64,000 nucleotides of DNA from Psychrobacter glacincola (GCA_001411745.2 LIQB01000001.1:310001-374000); one strand, 5' to 3'. Counted from the stretch's first letter, positions 16,594-26,072 are shown. Program-made: numbers and translations. The notes: generated by a model from the letters alone, not told the origin.

Positions 16594-18862
16594 TGTCAGT
16601 ACTAGGCTGGCGACGGCGACGTTTCGATGGGATAGGGCCTTTATTGTCATTTACACTACTCATACCAACATTGCCGTTAGCAGCTTGGCTGGTTTTAGCA
16701 GACTTTGCTTCTGTCGTTCTGGCTGGTTTTTTAGCGCTTTCAGGTGTCGTAACCTTCGCCACTTTTTTGCGCTCAACCGTTTTTTTAGCCGGAACATCTG
16801 TTTTATCAGTAGGCTGGGCTGCTGGCTTAGGTGCTTTTTTTGCATACTTTGCTGCAGCTTTAACGTCGTTGTTAGTCGTTACTTGCGTCTCTGTATTACT
16901 AGCAAGATTTATACTATCTACACTCGGCTGACGACGGCGACGCTTATGCGGTATCGGCTCATTATTCATACTGACGAGCGCAGGCGATCTTGCTACCGAA
17001 CGAGCCACAGATGAAGGCATAACCTCTGACTGTGTTGCTTTTGGCTGCTGAGCTTGATTTGAGCGATCAGGCTTACTGTCAGCCTTATTATAAGAGTTAG
17101 CATCAGAACTGATATCCTGATTTTTTAGCGCTTTCTCAGCCGATACACTCTTATGGACAGGTTTTTTCTGCGCAGCCCCTTGACGACTATCAGGTTTATC
17201 ACCATTTGATAGCTGCTTCTGCAATGGTGGCACAACTTTTTCGTGCTCAATTACAAAAAGTGGTGCAGGCTTGGAATGATGGCGTTTATTTGCCGCTTGG
17301 TTACTGCTATTGGCAAGGGATAGCTGTCGTAACTGAGCAAGCTCATGGCTGTCTTGACTTACTTGCTGCGATTCATAGTGCTTGTTGTTATTGCCACCAG
17401 ATTGCTTAACAGAGGCTGATTGACTGACAGCGCGGCGACGGCGTGCTGGAATATTTGACGGGTCATTTACCATATTCTTATCATTCCTACCCTGCTCAGC
17501 AGTATCATTGGCTTTGCTGTGCTTGGTATTTTTTTGATGAGATATTGAGTGATCGATGCTATTTGACTCTGAATTTTGATGATTACGCCCACGACCACGC
17601 TGCGCTTGTTGCCCTTTTTTATAGGCACCGCGACGAATATTTTCATCAAAATCATCAATGGCTTGCTGCTGCTCTCGTTCAGACAATGTCTGATAGGTCT
17701 GCCACCAATCGCCCATACCATTGGTCGACTCTGATAACGGATGCTCAGCATCACCGCATTGCTCACGCAATAATAAAAAGTCAAAACCTGCGCGAAAACG
17801 TGGATGCTCAGAGAGCTGAACGATTTGTTTGCTACGCGGGGCTGCAAGTCTTGGCTGCAATATCCAGATATCACGGATAAACTGCTCTGCAAATTTAGGA
17901 ATCGCGGTCTTGATACGTTGACGATCAATCACTTTACCAGCGGCGTGCATTTGCGCTTCAGCAAACGGCATATTGCGCTTCTTGGCTTTTGCCAACTGAT
18001 GCAGATAGTTTTCCCATAATAGCGCAGCATAAAAGAACGCCGGATTGATGCTTTTGCCAGCAGCAATACGTTTGTCGGTATTAATAGCGACTTGATTGAC
18101 CAGTGCACTTGGCTCAGACGGTGGATAGATGATTAAGCTATCAATCGCGCCAGACTCAAACAATAATGGCAACAATGGTACTAGATAACCACCAGTAAAC
18201 ATCTTCTGGGTTTCATCATAGAGACGATGCGGTGATATTTGCTCAAGCAATGCCCAATTACCATCATGAAACTGATCGGCTAACTCGTCATCAAACTCAA
18301 AACCGAGCTTGGCTTTGAAACGTAAAGCACGCAACAAACGTACTGGATCTTCTTCGATACGCACTGGCGCATGGCCGAGCAGACGAATGATTTTATTATC
18401 AATGTCGTCAAGCGCACCGCAAAAATCATGAACCACACCTTTAAGCGGTTGATAATAAAGCGCATTAATAGAGAAATCGCGACGAGAGAAGTCTTGTTTG
18501 ATATCACCCCAAACATTATCACGCAGGATCATACCGTCTTGATTGGTATTAGCATCATTGGTTGGTGGACCACGGAAAGTAGCGACCTCAATCAACTCAC
18601 GGCCTGAATACACGTGCGCCAACTGAAAGCGGCGACCGATAATGCGGCAGCGCTTGCCAAAGACGTCTTTGATCTCATGCGGCTTGGCATCAGTGACAGC
18701 GTCAAAGTCTTTTGGACGTAAACCCAATAAGGTATCACGCACGCCGCCACCGACGATATAGGCATCAAACCCAGCTCGGTTTAAGGTGGCAATCACTTCA
18801 GTAATGGAATTGGGTAATTCAGATTTATTCAGTTCTAACTGCTTGGCGGCACGCTCGGCCAT
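16586..18862 (-). CDS. pcnB: Poly(A) polymerase I with long basic C-terminal tail
   Basis: Adds A-tails to RNA 3' ends and so promotes decay. The nucleotidyltransferase core has YIVGGGVRDTLLG (35-47), the metal-binding pair D52/D54 in KDFDAVTDA, and the segment RRFQLAHVYSGRELIEVATF. It is followed by RRDFSINALYY, VRIEEDPVRLLRALRF and a helical RNA-binding domain to about residue 410. At 758 aa it far exceeds E. coli PcnB (about 465). The last 340 residues are a low-complexity tail rich in Gln, Ser, Asn, Lys and Ala. It carries three Arg clusters, PARRRRAV, HKRRRRQPSVD (RRRR at 641-644) and SKRRRRQPSTD (748-751). A strong GAGGAG site precedes the start. First gene of a probable pcnB-folK-panB-panC unit. 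Confidence 0.95.
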   Translation of the reverse strand: MAERAAKQLELNKSELPNSITEVIATLNRAGFDAYIVGGGVRDTLLGLRPKDFDAVTDAKPHEIKDVFGKRCRIIGRRFQLAHVYSGRELIEVATFRGPPTNDANTNQDGMILRDNVWGDIKQDFSRRDFSINALYYQPLKGVVHDFCGALDDIDNKIIRLLGHAPVRIEEDPVRLLRALRFKAKLGFEFDDELADQFHDGNWALLEQISPHRLYDETQKMFTGGYLVPLLPLLFESGAIDSLIIYPPSEPSALVNQVAINTDKRIAAGKSINPAFFYAALLWENYLHQLAKAKKRNMPFAEAQMHAAGKVIDRQRIKTAIPKFAEQFIRDIWILQPRLAAPRSKQIVQLSEHPRFRAGFDFLLLREQCGDAEHPLSESTNGMGDWWQTYQTLSEREQQQAIDDFDENIRRGAYKKGQQAQRGRGRNHQNSESNSIDHSISHQKNTKHSKANDTAEQGRNDKNMVNDPSNIPARRRRAVSQSASVKQSGGNNNKHYESQQVSQDSHELAQLRQLSLANSSNQAANKRHHSKPAPLFVIEHEKVVPPLQKQLSNGDKPDSRQGAAQKKPVHKSVSAEKALKNQDISSDANSYNKADSKPDRSNQAQQPKATQSEVMPSSVARSVARSPALVSMNNEPIPHKRRRRQPSVDSINLASNTETQVTTNNDVKAAAKYAKKAPKPAAQPTDKTDVPAKKTVERKKVAKVTTPESAKKPARTTEAKSAKTSQAANGNVGMSSVNDNKGPIPSKRRRRQPSTDNV

Positions 18863-18895
18863 GCATCTACTCCTCGCCGGTATTCTTTAACCACC

Positions 18896-18920
18896 CCTGA
18901 TGAACACAGCGTTTATCAGG
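18896..18920 (-). promoter_or_regulatory. Hairpin in the pcnB leader
   Basis: Arms CCTGATGAAC and GTTTATCAGG pair at 9 of 10 positions around ACAGC, about 35 bases upstream of the pcnB start. It has no T-run. It could be a leader structure or a remnant terminator of the upstream comEA unit; function unknown. Confidence 0.35.
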
Positions 18921-19028
18921 CGGATGTACCTGCTAGTTTAACAAATTTTGCGCCTAGTAGGTGTGTTATGACTGATACTTACATGCTATTTTGTCAATAT
19001 TGGGGTTAATTAAAGCAAAATACTGCCC

Positions 19029-19403
19029 TTAATCTTGTACGCGTAAACGTCCTCGATTTTTCTCAACCGTTTTTACGCCAATACCTTTGACCTTTGCTAA
19101 CTCATCCACTGTCTTAAAATCACCAAACATCTCACGATATAAAATAATCGCTTGGGCTTTGCTGCTACCGATACCATTTAGCGAAACTAGCTCGCCTTCA
19201 CTAGCACGATTGATATTAATGGTGGCTTGGTCACGTACCTGTATTTTGGCACTTTCTTGCGCCAATAGATATTCATAAGCCCTTTGAGGATTATCAAAAC
19301 AAGGCGCAGCTTGAACACTGTTCAACATAAAAACCGCCAATATTAGACTGAAAACAGCCATATTGACCAAGCTAACAAACGAGGCCTTATGATAAGCGTT
19401 CAT
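19029..19403 (-). CDS. comEA: ComEA-like helix-hairpin-helix DNA-binding protein
   Basis: A 124-aa exported protein. The N-terminus has a hydrophobic signal segment (AVFSLILAVFMLNSVQAAP, cleavage near residue 33). The C-terminal half holds two helix-hairpin-helix motifs, ININRASEGELVSLNGIGSSKAQAI in part and ELAKVKGIGVKTVEKN. ComEA-type proteins bind incoming DNA in the periplasm during natural transformation, and natural competence is common in Moraxellaceae. The start codon overlaps the mazG stop as ATGA, indicating translational coupling. The segment between signal and HhH is a short Gln/Ala-rich linker. Role in DNA uptake is inferred from family. Confidence 0.88.
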   Translation of the reverse strand: MNAYHKASFVSLVNMAVFSLILAVFMLNSVQAAPCFDNPQRAYEYLLAQESAKIQVRDQATININRASEGELVSLNGIGSSKAQAIILYREMFGDFKTVDELAKVKGIGVKTVEKNRGRLRVQD

Positions 19404-20281
19404 GACGATCGTTCATGTTGTTTCGCCGCTTCCCACAGTGCATCCATCTCTGTTATATCGCTGTCTTCTAAACGCTTGCCAGCCGCAGCTAACTGTTCTT
19501 CAATATAACCGAAACGTGATTTGAATTTATGCACGCATGTCAGCGTTGCTGTTTCCGCATCAAGGTTCAACTTGCGCGCAACGTTTACTAGGGCAAACAT
19601 GCAATCACCCAGCTCTTTTTCAATATCGCTAATATTGGCTTTGCTTGTGTTATATTCAGCCACATCTTTTGATTTATCTATCAATTCAGCCTTTAACTCG
19701 GCAATCTCTTCATCTAGCTTATCTACTGCCCCTGCGACGCCTTCCCAGTCAAACCCTAACTTTGACGCCTGTTTTTGTACATCTTGCGCTTGCATGAGCG
19801 CACTGCCCGCCTTGGTATTGTCTAGACGACGTTTTGGTTTGCCTCGTGCCTCGCGCGATTGCTGCTCTTCTGCTTTGATCTCATCCCAGCGTAATTTTAC
19901 TGCTGCATCGTCTTTTAAAGTTTCGGCTTCAAACACATGCGGATGACGACGAATCAGCTTTTCTTGTAAAGTGGCTATAACATCGCTCATATTAAAGCGA
20001 CCTTGCTCCGCATACATCTGACAATGAAACACCACTTGCAGCAGTACATCGCCTAGCTCGCCTTTGATATCTTCATCGTCATCGCTTTGTACCGCTTCGC
20101 CTAGCTCATAGGCTTCTTCAATCGCATAGGGAATTAGGCTGTGATTGGTTTGCTTTTTATCCCATGGACAGTCAACACGTAGCCGTGCCATCAAAGCCAA
20201 TAAATCGTCTAATTCACCACTAGCAGTTGGCGTTCCTTGTGCTGGCGTAGGCGCTACTATTTTATTGTCGAGAGTATTCAT
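19400..20281 (-). CDS. mazG: Nucleoside triphosphate pyrophosphohydrolase MazG
   Basis: Hydrolyses NTPs to NMPs, limiting the nucleotide pool and ppGpp level in E. coli. The first domain has LMARLRVDCPWDKKQTNHSL and the metal-binding EExxE-type stretch YAIEEAYELGEAV, followed by DIKGELGDVLLQVVFH. The second domain contains KLDEEIAELKAEL and IEKELGDCMFALVNVAR, with acidic residues retained. The 293-aa length (E. coli about 263) reflects an N-terminal extension and linker. It is coupled to comEA by a 4-base overlap. No toxin-antitoxin partner (mazEF) is nearby. Confidence 0.95.
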   Translation of the reverse strand: MNTLDNKIVAPTPAQGTPTASGELDDLLALMARLRVDCPWDKKQTNHSLIPYAIEEAYELGEAVQSDDDEDIKGELGDVLLQVVFHCQMYAEQGRFNMSDVIATLQEKLIRRHPHVFEAETLKDDAAVKLRWDEIKAEEQQSREARGKPKRRLDNTKAGSALMQAQDVQKQASKLGFDWEGVAGAVDKLDEEIAELKAELIDKSKDVAEYNTSKANISDIEKELGDCMFALVNVARKLNLDAETATLTCVHKFKSRFGYIEEQLAAAGKRLEDSDITEMDALWEAAKQHERSS

Positions 20282-20412
20282 AAGGGAGGCTCTTATATTT
20301 TTGCTTATCGTTCAATTTAGCAGTTAGTGTATCATTGAACCTTGATTGACTTATAATCGTGCTATCTGCTTTATTATTTTACCACTGCACACGCGCAAGG
20401 AATTTTATCATT

Positions 20413-21900
20413 ATGTCTACGTCTGCGACCATTCGTTATCAGCCAGAAACTGCATTTAATCCCATTATTATTGATTCATTTAAAGCTTATGATATTCGCG
20501 GCGAGCTTGGGGTAAATCTAAACGAAGCCATTGCTTACCGTATTGGTCGTGCTTTTGCACAGATTCTATTTCAGCGTTATGGTACGGCGGTTGAGGCTCA
20601 TGACAATGATATGGTAAATCTAAAACCTGCCATCGTTATTGGTAGTGACATTCGCCATTCAAGCGAGCAGTTAAAACAAGCGACCATCGCTGGTATTGTA
20701 GATGCTGGTGTCAATGTGATTGACTTGGGCATGAGCGGTACGGAAGAGGTGTATTTTGCCACTAGTTATTATCAGGCGTTGGGTGGTATTGAGGTCACAG
20801 CCAGCCATAATCCTATTAACTATAATGGCTTAAAATTGGTTAAGGAACATTCAAAGCCGATCAGTGGCGATGATGGTTTGGCAGAGATTCAAGCATTGGC
20901 AGAGTCTGGGCAATTCATCACTAAAAACCGATCAGGAACGTTGCAATTATTAACTGATAAAAGCGCTTATATCAATCATGTCATGACTTTTATTGATACC
21001 GATAAGCTCAAATCGCTTAAATTAGTGATTAACTCAGGCAATGGCAGTGCGGGACCCGTAGTTGACTTATTGATTGAAAAGCTTGCACAAGCTGGTTCGC
21101 CAATTGAAGTGATTAAACTGCATCATACACCAGATGGTAGCTTCCCCAATGGCATCCCCAACCCTATGATTGAAGCCAATCGAGTGGCGACTCAGCAAGC
21201 TGTTTTGGAAAACAAAGCAGACCTTGGTATTGCCTTTGATGGCGATTTTGACCGCTGCTTTTTATTCGATGAACATGGTGAATTTATTGATGGCAGTTAC
21301 ATCGTCGGCATGCTTGCCCAAGCATTTTTGAATAAGTACCCAAATGAGTCAATCGTCTACGATCCACGGGTCATTTACAATACTGAAGCCGTGATTAAAG
21401 AACATAACGGTAAGGCTGTCATCAGTAAATCTGGACATTCATTTATTAAGCAAGTCATGCGTGACTCTGGCGCTGTTTATGGCGGCGAGATGTCTGCGCA
21501 TCACTATTTTCGTGATTTTTTCTACTGCGATAGCGGCATGATCCCTTGGCTGCTCACCATCGAGCTGTTGTCTGTCACCGGTAAGACTTTATCAGAATTG
21601 GTTACTGGCTATATTCAAGCATATCCAAGTTCAGGCGAGCTTAATTTTCGTCTCACCACTCATGATGCGCCAACGATTATTAGCGCTATTGAGGAAAAAT
21701 TTAGCAGCGAAAATCCGACCAAATCAACCCTTGATGGCTTAAGTCTTAACTTCGGCGAGTGGCGCTTTAATCTGCGAGCCTCCAATACCGAACCACTTAT
21801 CAGATTAAACATTGAAAGTCGTGGCAATGAAGAATTGTTAGCTATTAAAATTCGAGAGATTCAACAGTGGCTAGCAGCGCAAGGTGCTATACCAGCGTAA
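20413..21900 (+). CDS. pgm: Phosphomannomutase/phosphoglucomutase (AlgC/ManB type)
   Basis: Interconverts hexose-6-phosphates and hexose-1-phosphates, feeding GDP-mannose and UDP-glucose synthesis. Motifs: FKAYDIRG at the N-terminus, the phosphoserine loop VTASHNPINYNG, the metal-binding FDGDFDRCFLFDE, the sugar-binding GGEMSAHHYF, and the phosphate-binding RASNTEPLIRLNIE near the end. The ATG at 20413 (495 aa) has AAGGA 11 bases upstream; the frame runs on to 20359 without family features. In Acinetobacter K loci a pgm gene lies at the end of the galU-ugd-gpi-gne1 module. Here it lies convergent to that module, separated by a terminator. manB/algC naming would be equally acceptable. Confidence 0.94.
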   Translation: MSTSATIRYQPETAFNPIIIDSFKAYDIRGELGVNLNEAIAYRIGRAFAQILFQRYGTAVEAHDNDMVNLKPAIVIGSDIRHSSEQLKQATIAGIVDAGVNVIDLGMSGTEEVYFATSYYQALGGIEVTASHNPINYNGLKLVKEHSKPISGDDGLAEIQALAESGQFITKNRSGTLQLLTDKSAYINHVMTFIDTDKLKSLKLVINSGNGSAGPVVDLLIEKLAQAGSPIEVIKLHHTPDGSFPNGIPNPMIEANRVATQQAVLENKADLGIAFDGDFDRCFLFDEHGEFIDGSYIVGMLAQAFLNKYPNESIVYDPRVIYNTEAVIKEHNGKAVISKSGHSFIKQVMRDSGAVYGGEMSAHHYFRDFFYCDSGMIPWLLTIELLSVTGKTLSELVTGYIQAYPSSGELNFRLTTHDAPTIISAIEEKFSSENPTKSTLDGLSLNFGEWRFNLRASNTEPLIRLNIESRGNEELLAIKIREIQQWLAAQGAIPA

Positions 21901-21940
21901 ATTAATACGACTTAATATGGGTGATTTCGATTAAAAACCA

Positions 21941-21976
21941 AAAAAAGCTCGCTGATAATTATCAACGAGCTTTTTT
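21941..21976. terminator. Bidirectional rho-independent terminator
   Basis: Arms AAAAAAGCTCGCTGAT and ATCAACGAGCTTTTTT (one G-U mismatch, loop AATT) lie between the convergent phosphomutase gene (+) and the ugd-like gene (-). Confidence 0.88.
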
Positions 21977-22000
21977 GATGACAGAAAAACTGAAATAAAG

Positions 22001-23422
22001 CTATTTAGACCGACCAATGCCCATATAGTCACCTACCAGATTATCGATCTGCAATCGTGTCAGTGCATTTTGCGCATCAAATACTGGCATCGCGTGTTGA
22101 TTAAGCTTGGCAATATCTAGTTGATCTTGTGGCGACCAACTAATGATAAAAATCGCCTGTGCGGCACTTAGCTGCTGATAAGGATTATTAATCAATTGCA
22201 GTAATGATTGCTGCTGATAAAGCATGGCAAGTTCATCTTGTGCTTTATCGCTATATACCAAAGTACGAATATTATAAGACCATAATAACGCTAACAATGG
22301 ATGTATGGCTGAGCCTGCGGTACGTCCTGAGCCTGATTTATAACTACCGCCCCAAATCATCACCGTTTTATTATCAATAAAACCATCAAAATATTGCCAG
22401 AATTTGCGGAATATCAGCTCTTTTTGATCTTCGTTGATGTGCATGACTGACTGCAACAGCGGCATCTCTAAACTGTGCGTTTGGCTGGACTGTTGTAATT
22501 TAGCCAGCTCGGTCGGTAGTGTGTTACCACCAAAGCCCCAGCCTGCTTGCAGATAACTGCTGCCGACCCGCGCGTCTAGCCCCATGATACGACTGACTTG
22601 CTTGATATCTACCTGTTGACTGTCCGCCAAGCGTGACATCTCATTCATAAAACTCACTCGCGTCGCCAGCATCGCCATGATACTGCTACGGGCAAACTCT
22701 ATCGTTGCGATATCAGCGTGATGAGCGGCACGCGCATGCTGCATTAACGGCTTCAATACTTCTAGATGCTGGCTACTGTTGGCTGTTTTTTCACCAAGCA
22801 ACCACAGTGAAGGATTCAACATTGAGCTATAAGCATCACCGTCTTGCAAGAATACAAACGGCACATAGTAGACCCACGCGCGCTGCAAATTTTGCGCCAG
22901 TGCTGAGACAACCCCTAGTTTCTCAATGCCACTTATAATCACGGGTAACGATTGCTGATGGCTGTGGTTGAATGCGGTAATCCAGCTGGCTTCTGCCCAT
23001 ACTGGCTTAATACTGTCTAAAAACAACCAATACAGCGCAACGGTGCTTTGGTCGTCAACCTTACTAATCTCATTGCTCTCATTGGTGTGACGACTGTCAC
23101 TAAAATTTGCCGTTTCATAATATTGTATTAGCGTGTCAGCGCTAGCCGGTAATGCTGTACTAATTATAACCTGCTGCTGCTCATACATCTGCCACAGTGC
23201 TTGCAAATGATGCTCAAAGCCGTATTGCTGTATTTGCTGCGTCAATAGCTCAATATCTGCATAAAGATGCACGCGCTGACCGAGACTTGCCAGCACCACG
23301 GCGCTAGTAATGGCCTCAATGCTATGACCAATAAGCACACAAACTTGCTTGCTTGCAGTGCTTTGTGGTTTAGATTCATGCGTATATTTAGGTATATTGT
23401 CATTTATAAAAACAGCGCTCAT
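22001..23422 (-). CDS. UDP-glucose dehydrogenase-like protein lacking catalytic residues
   Basis: The 473-aa chain has the layout of UDP-glucose/GDP-mannose dehydrogenases. Recognisable central segments are MLATRVSFMNEMSRLAD (251-267) and GWGFGGNTLPTEL (294-306), and the C-terminal Rossmann domain has MIWGGSYKSGSGRTAGSA. However, the catalytic Cys of the family GFGG-x-C-x-PKD loop is Thr301. By eye the catalytic Lys aligns with Arg245 and the Asn with Met249. The N-terminal dinucleotide motif (GxGxxG) reads GHSIEA (32-37). It occupies the ugd slot of a galE-galU-pgi-ugd order like the Acinetobacter K-locus end module and overlaps no neighbour. It is full length and without frameshift, so selection on the fold seems to persist. 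It is probably not a working dehydrogenase. A structural, regulatory or altered-substrate role is open. Confidence 0.85.
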   Translation of the reverse strand: MSAVFINDNIPKYTHESKPQSTASKQVCVLIGHSIEAITSAVVLASLGQRVHLYADIELLTQQIQQYGFEHHLQALWQMYEQQQVIISTALPASADTLIQYYETANFSDSRHTNESNEISKVDDQSTVALYWLFLDSIKPVWAEASWITAFNHSHQQSLPVIISGIEKLGVVSALAQNLQRAWVYYVPFVFLQDGDAYSSMLNPSLWLLGEKTANSSQHLEVLKPLMQHARAAHHADIATIEFARSSIMAMLATRVSFMNEMSRLADSQQVDIKQVSRIMGLDARVGSSYLQAGWGFGGNTLPTELAKLQQSSQTHSLEMPLLQSVMHINEDQKELIFRKFWQYFDGFIDNKTVMIWGGSYKSGSGRTAGSAIHPLLALLWSYNIRTLVYSDKAQDELAMLYQQQSLLQLINNPYQQLSAAQAIFIISWSPQDQLDIAKLNQHAMPVFDAQNALTRLQIDNLVGDYMGIGRSK

Positions 23423-23462
23423 GCGTTCACCTTTAATGATTATCGACTTAGTAGCAAAACGA

Positions 23463-25130
23463 TCAAGACAGCTGCTGAATGTGTTTTAACAGCTGGTTAG
23501 TGGAGCTGTCAAACTGACTCTCACCTGCTTGCTGCATGGCTTGATGTACGGACTCCGCCATTTGCTTGCCCATCTCGACGCCCCATTGATCAAATGGATT
23601 AATATCCCAAATGCTGGCCATGACATAGACTTTATGCTCATAAAGCGCAATCAGCGCTCCCAAACTATGCGGCGTTAGCTCATCGATTAGCAATGTCGTT
23701 GACGGCTGATTGCCACGGTAATATTTATATTTATCCGCGGCAGAAGCTACTTGAACCTCAGACTCTTGGAGCGCGGCATTACCAAAAGCCAGCACTCGGC
23801 TCTGTGCTAGACAATTGGCCAAAGACAGCTCATGCTGCTGCTGTAATGGCGCATTTTGCGATTGACCACTATAGCGGCGCACACAAGCAATAAAGTCACA
23901 AGAGACTTGCTGTGTGCCTTGATGTAGCAACTGATAAAAGGCATGCTGAGCATTAGAGCCAATCTCGCCCCACAGAATCGGACAGGTATCGTAGTCAATA
24001 TGATCACCGTGCTGGGTGACCGATTTACCATTACTCTCCATCTCAAGCTGGGTTAAGTAGCTTGGTAAATAGCTGAGACGACCATCATAGGGCAATACGG
24101 TATGAGCATTCACTTGTAAAAAGGTACTGTTCCAAACAGCAAGTAAACCCAACAATACTGGTAAATTTTCTGCAAAATCAGCCTGAGCAAAGTGCTCATC
24201 CATACTATGCGCACCAGCTAATAACGCTTTAAACCCTGCCATGCCGATACGAATGGCAATCGCCAATCCAATCGCCGACCATAAAGAAAAACGCCCACCA
24301 ACCCATTCCCAAAGCTGTAGCTGATGCTCAGGATGAATACCCCAAGCACTCATTTTTTCGCTGTTAGCGGAGATACCAATAAAATGGCGGCGTAGCACAC
24401 TGTCTTCAGTACCTGCACGCCGCTTGGCAGTGGCAAGCAGCCATGATAATGCTGTTTTAGCATTAGATAACGTATCAACCGTACCAAAGGATTTAGATGA
24501 AATAATAAACAAGGTGGTCTCAGGATTGAGGTGCTTGAGCAAGTTATCAAGCTGAGTACCGTCCATATTAGAGACGAAATGTACTTCAATGTCGGTATCT
24601 GCCCACTCATCTAGCGCGGTCGTCGCCATAAGCGGGCCAAGATCAGAGCCACCAACGCCAATATTGACCACATCCGTAATAGCTTGACCAGAAAATCCGC
24701 GCCATGTACCACTACGGACACGTTCAGATAAACGTGCTACTTGCGATAGACTATCATGCACATCAGCGACGACATTTTGCCCATCAACGTCTAGTTTGGC
24801 AGACTCTGGCAATCGTAGTGCTGTATGCAAGGCAGCACGCTCCTCGCTAGTATTGACCATCGCACCTTGCATAAGTGCATCAATCCTTGTGGACAATTCA
24901 CAGCTTTCTGCTAACTGCAAAAGACTTGCCAGTACCTGCTCGTCAATACATTGCTTGCTATAGTCCATATATAGCGCGCCAGCCTGCATGCTAAAGCGCG
25001 TTGCACGACTGTCATCTTGTGCAAACAAAGCTGCCAGTGACCATGGCTGCTTTGCTAGCATTTGTAGCTGCTGCCAGTATGTAGAGTTTCGAGCACTTTT
25101 ATAAGCGCTATTGCCCTTTATCTCAGCCAT
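23463..25130 (-). CDS. pgi: Glucose-6-phosphate isomerase
   Basis: Interconverts glucose-6-phosphate and fructose-6-phosphate. At 555 aa it matches the E. coli-type enzyme (549). Signature elements are VNIGVGGSDLGPLM, ISSKSFGTVDTLSNA, WVGGRFSLWSAIGL (with the GGRxS signature), MDEHFAQA, EMESNGKSV, GEIGSNAQHAFYQLLHQG with the catalytic His region, and near the end the conserved Lys in ALIALYEHKVYV with NPFDQWGVEMGK. The start is 4 bases from the galU stop, indicating tight coupling in the galE-galU-pgi-ugd order. The role here is to connect central carbon metabolism to hexose-nucleotide supply. Confidence 0.97.
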   Translation of the reverse strand: MAEIKGNSAYKSARNSTYWQQLQMLAKQPWSLAALFAQDDSRATRFSMQAGALYMDYSKQCIDEQVLASLLQLAESCELSTRIDALMQGAMVNTSEERAALHTALRLPESAKLDVDGQNVVADVHDSLSQVARLSERVRSGTWRGFSGQAITDVVNIGVGGSDLGPLMATTALDEWADTDIEVHFVSNMDGTQLDNLLKHLNPETTLFIISSKSFGTVDTLSNAKTALSWLLATAKRRAGTEDSVLRRHFIGISANSEKMSAWGIHPEHQLQLWEWVGGRFSLWSAIGLAIAIRIGMAGFKALLAGAHSMDEHFAQADFAENLPVLLGLLAVWNSTFLQVNAHTVLPYDGRLSYLPSYLTQLEMESNGKSVTQHGDHIDYDTCPILWGEIGSNAQHAFYQLLHQGTQQVSCDFIACVRRYSGQSQNAPLQQQHELSLANCLAQSRVLAFGNAALQESEVQVASAADKYKYYRGNQPSTTLLIDELTPHSLGALIALYEHKVYVMASIWDINPFDQWGVEMGKQMAESVHQAMQQAGESQFDSSTNQLLKHIQQLS

Positions 25131-25133
25131 CAG

Positions 25134-26018
25134 CTATTCATCTTCTACTAATTGCTGCTCGGCAAAATATATAAATGCTTGCATGTATGAGCGCATATCG
25201 CCTGCATCATAGCTGTCGCCGCGCATGGTCGTGACATTCACGCCGTATTCACTAATCAACGCATCAATCGCATCGGTCAGCTGAATTTCACCACCGACCG
25301 AGGCTTTGGTATTGGCCAGATAGTCAAAAATGTGATTGCTAAAGACATAACGACCAACGACTGCTAACTTAGAAGGAGCATCGGCTAAGTTAGGCTTTTC
25401 TACAAATCCTGCGACTTTGAAGCTGGCATTACTATCTGCTTCACCATCTTCCCTGCTCTCCTCACTAAACGCTTCATGCAGTTTGGCAATACCATATTTA
25501 TGCACATCTTCATCAGCGACTTTATCGACCAATATCTGTGAATGGTTATCTTCAGCAAAAGCATCAATCATAAAGGCTAAGTTATCAGCAGCCATATCGC
25601 CCGTAAAAGGATCAAGTACAACGTCGGGCAATAATACGGCGAAATCGTGCTCACCAATAATGGGGCGAGCCGCGAGTACCGCATGACCCAAACCTAATGC
25701 TTTACCTTGACGTATCATCGATACGGTCACATCGTCTGGCAGCCAGTTTAAGCTATCGGCTAGCTCATCTTTACCTTTATGACGCAGCTGGTTGTCCAGC
25801 TCAGCATTGATATCGAAGTAGTTTTCAATCGCGCTCTTTTGTGCATGACCAACCAAGACAATATGCTTAATACCAGCAGCAATCGCCTCTTCAACCACAT
25901 AATGAATGGCAGGACGATTGCCAAGTGGCAATAGCTCTTTTGGCACAGCTTTAGACAATGGCAACATACGGGTACCAAAGCCTGCAACAGGGATGACGGC
26001 GTGAGTTATTTTTTTCAT
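25134..26018 (-). CDS. galU: UTP-glucose-1-phosphate uridylyltransferase
   Basis: Makes UDP-glucose from glucose-1-phosphate and UTP. The nucleotide-binding start VIPVAGFGTRMLPLSKAVPK (residues about 9-28), EEAIAAGIKHIVLV, RQGKALGLGHAVLAARPIIG, FAVLLPDVVLDP and the later VGGEIQLTDAIDAL are typical. The 294-aa length is standard. It sits between galE (55 bases upstream) and pgi (4 bases downstream) and is part of the sugar-nucleotide module that flanks the glycan cassette. Confidence 0.97.
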   Translation of the reverse strand: MKKITHAVIPVAGFGTRMLPLSKAVPKELLPLGNRPAIHYVVEEAIAAGIKHIVLVGHAQKSAIENYFDINAELDNQLRHKGKDELADSLNWLPDDVTVSMIRQGKALGLGHAVLAARPIIGEHDFAVLLPDVVLDPFTGDMAADNLAFMIDAFAEDNHSQILVDKVADEDVHKYGIAKLHEAFSEESREDGEADSNASFKVAGFVEKPNLADAPSKLAVVGRYVFSNHIFDYLANTKASVGGEIQLTDAIDALISEYGVNVTTMRGDSYDAGDMRSYMQAFIYFAEQQLVEDE

Positions 26019-26072
26019 AATTTTTAAAATTTATTAAAAGAGGTGTGAGATAAAGGTTATATTTCATAAAAA

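Noticed and set aside
16594..16650. Longer folK start at 16650
   Set aside because: Would extend deep into the pcnB tail and adds residues outside the family; the ATG at 16593 gives the normal N-terminus.
17443..17928. Long overlapping frames on both strands within pcnB (145 and 153 codons)
   Set aside because: Both are shadows of the pcnB frame; composition and lack of start signals argue against genes.
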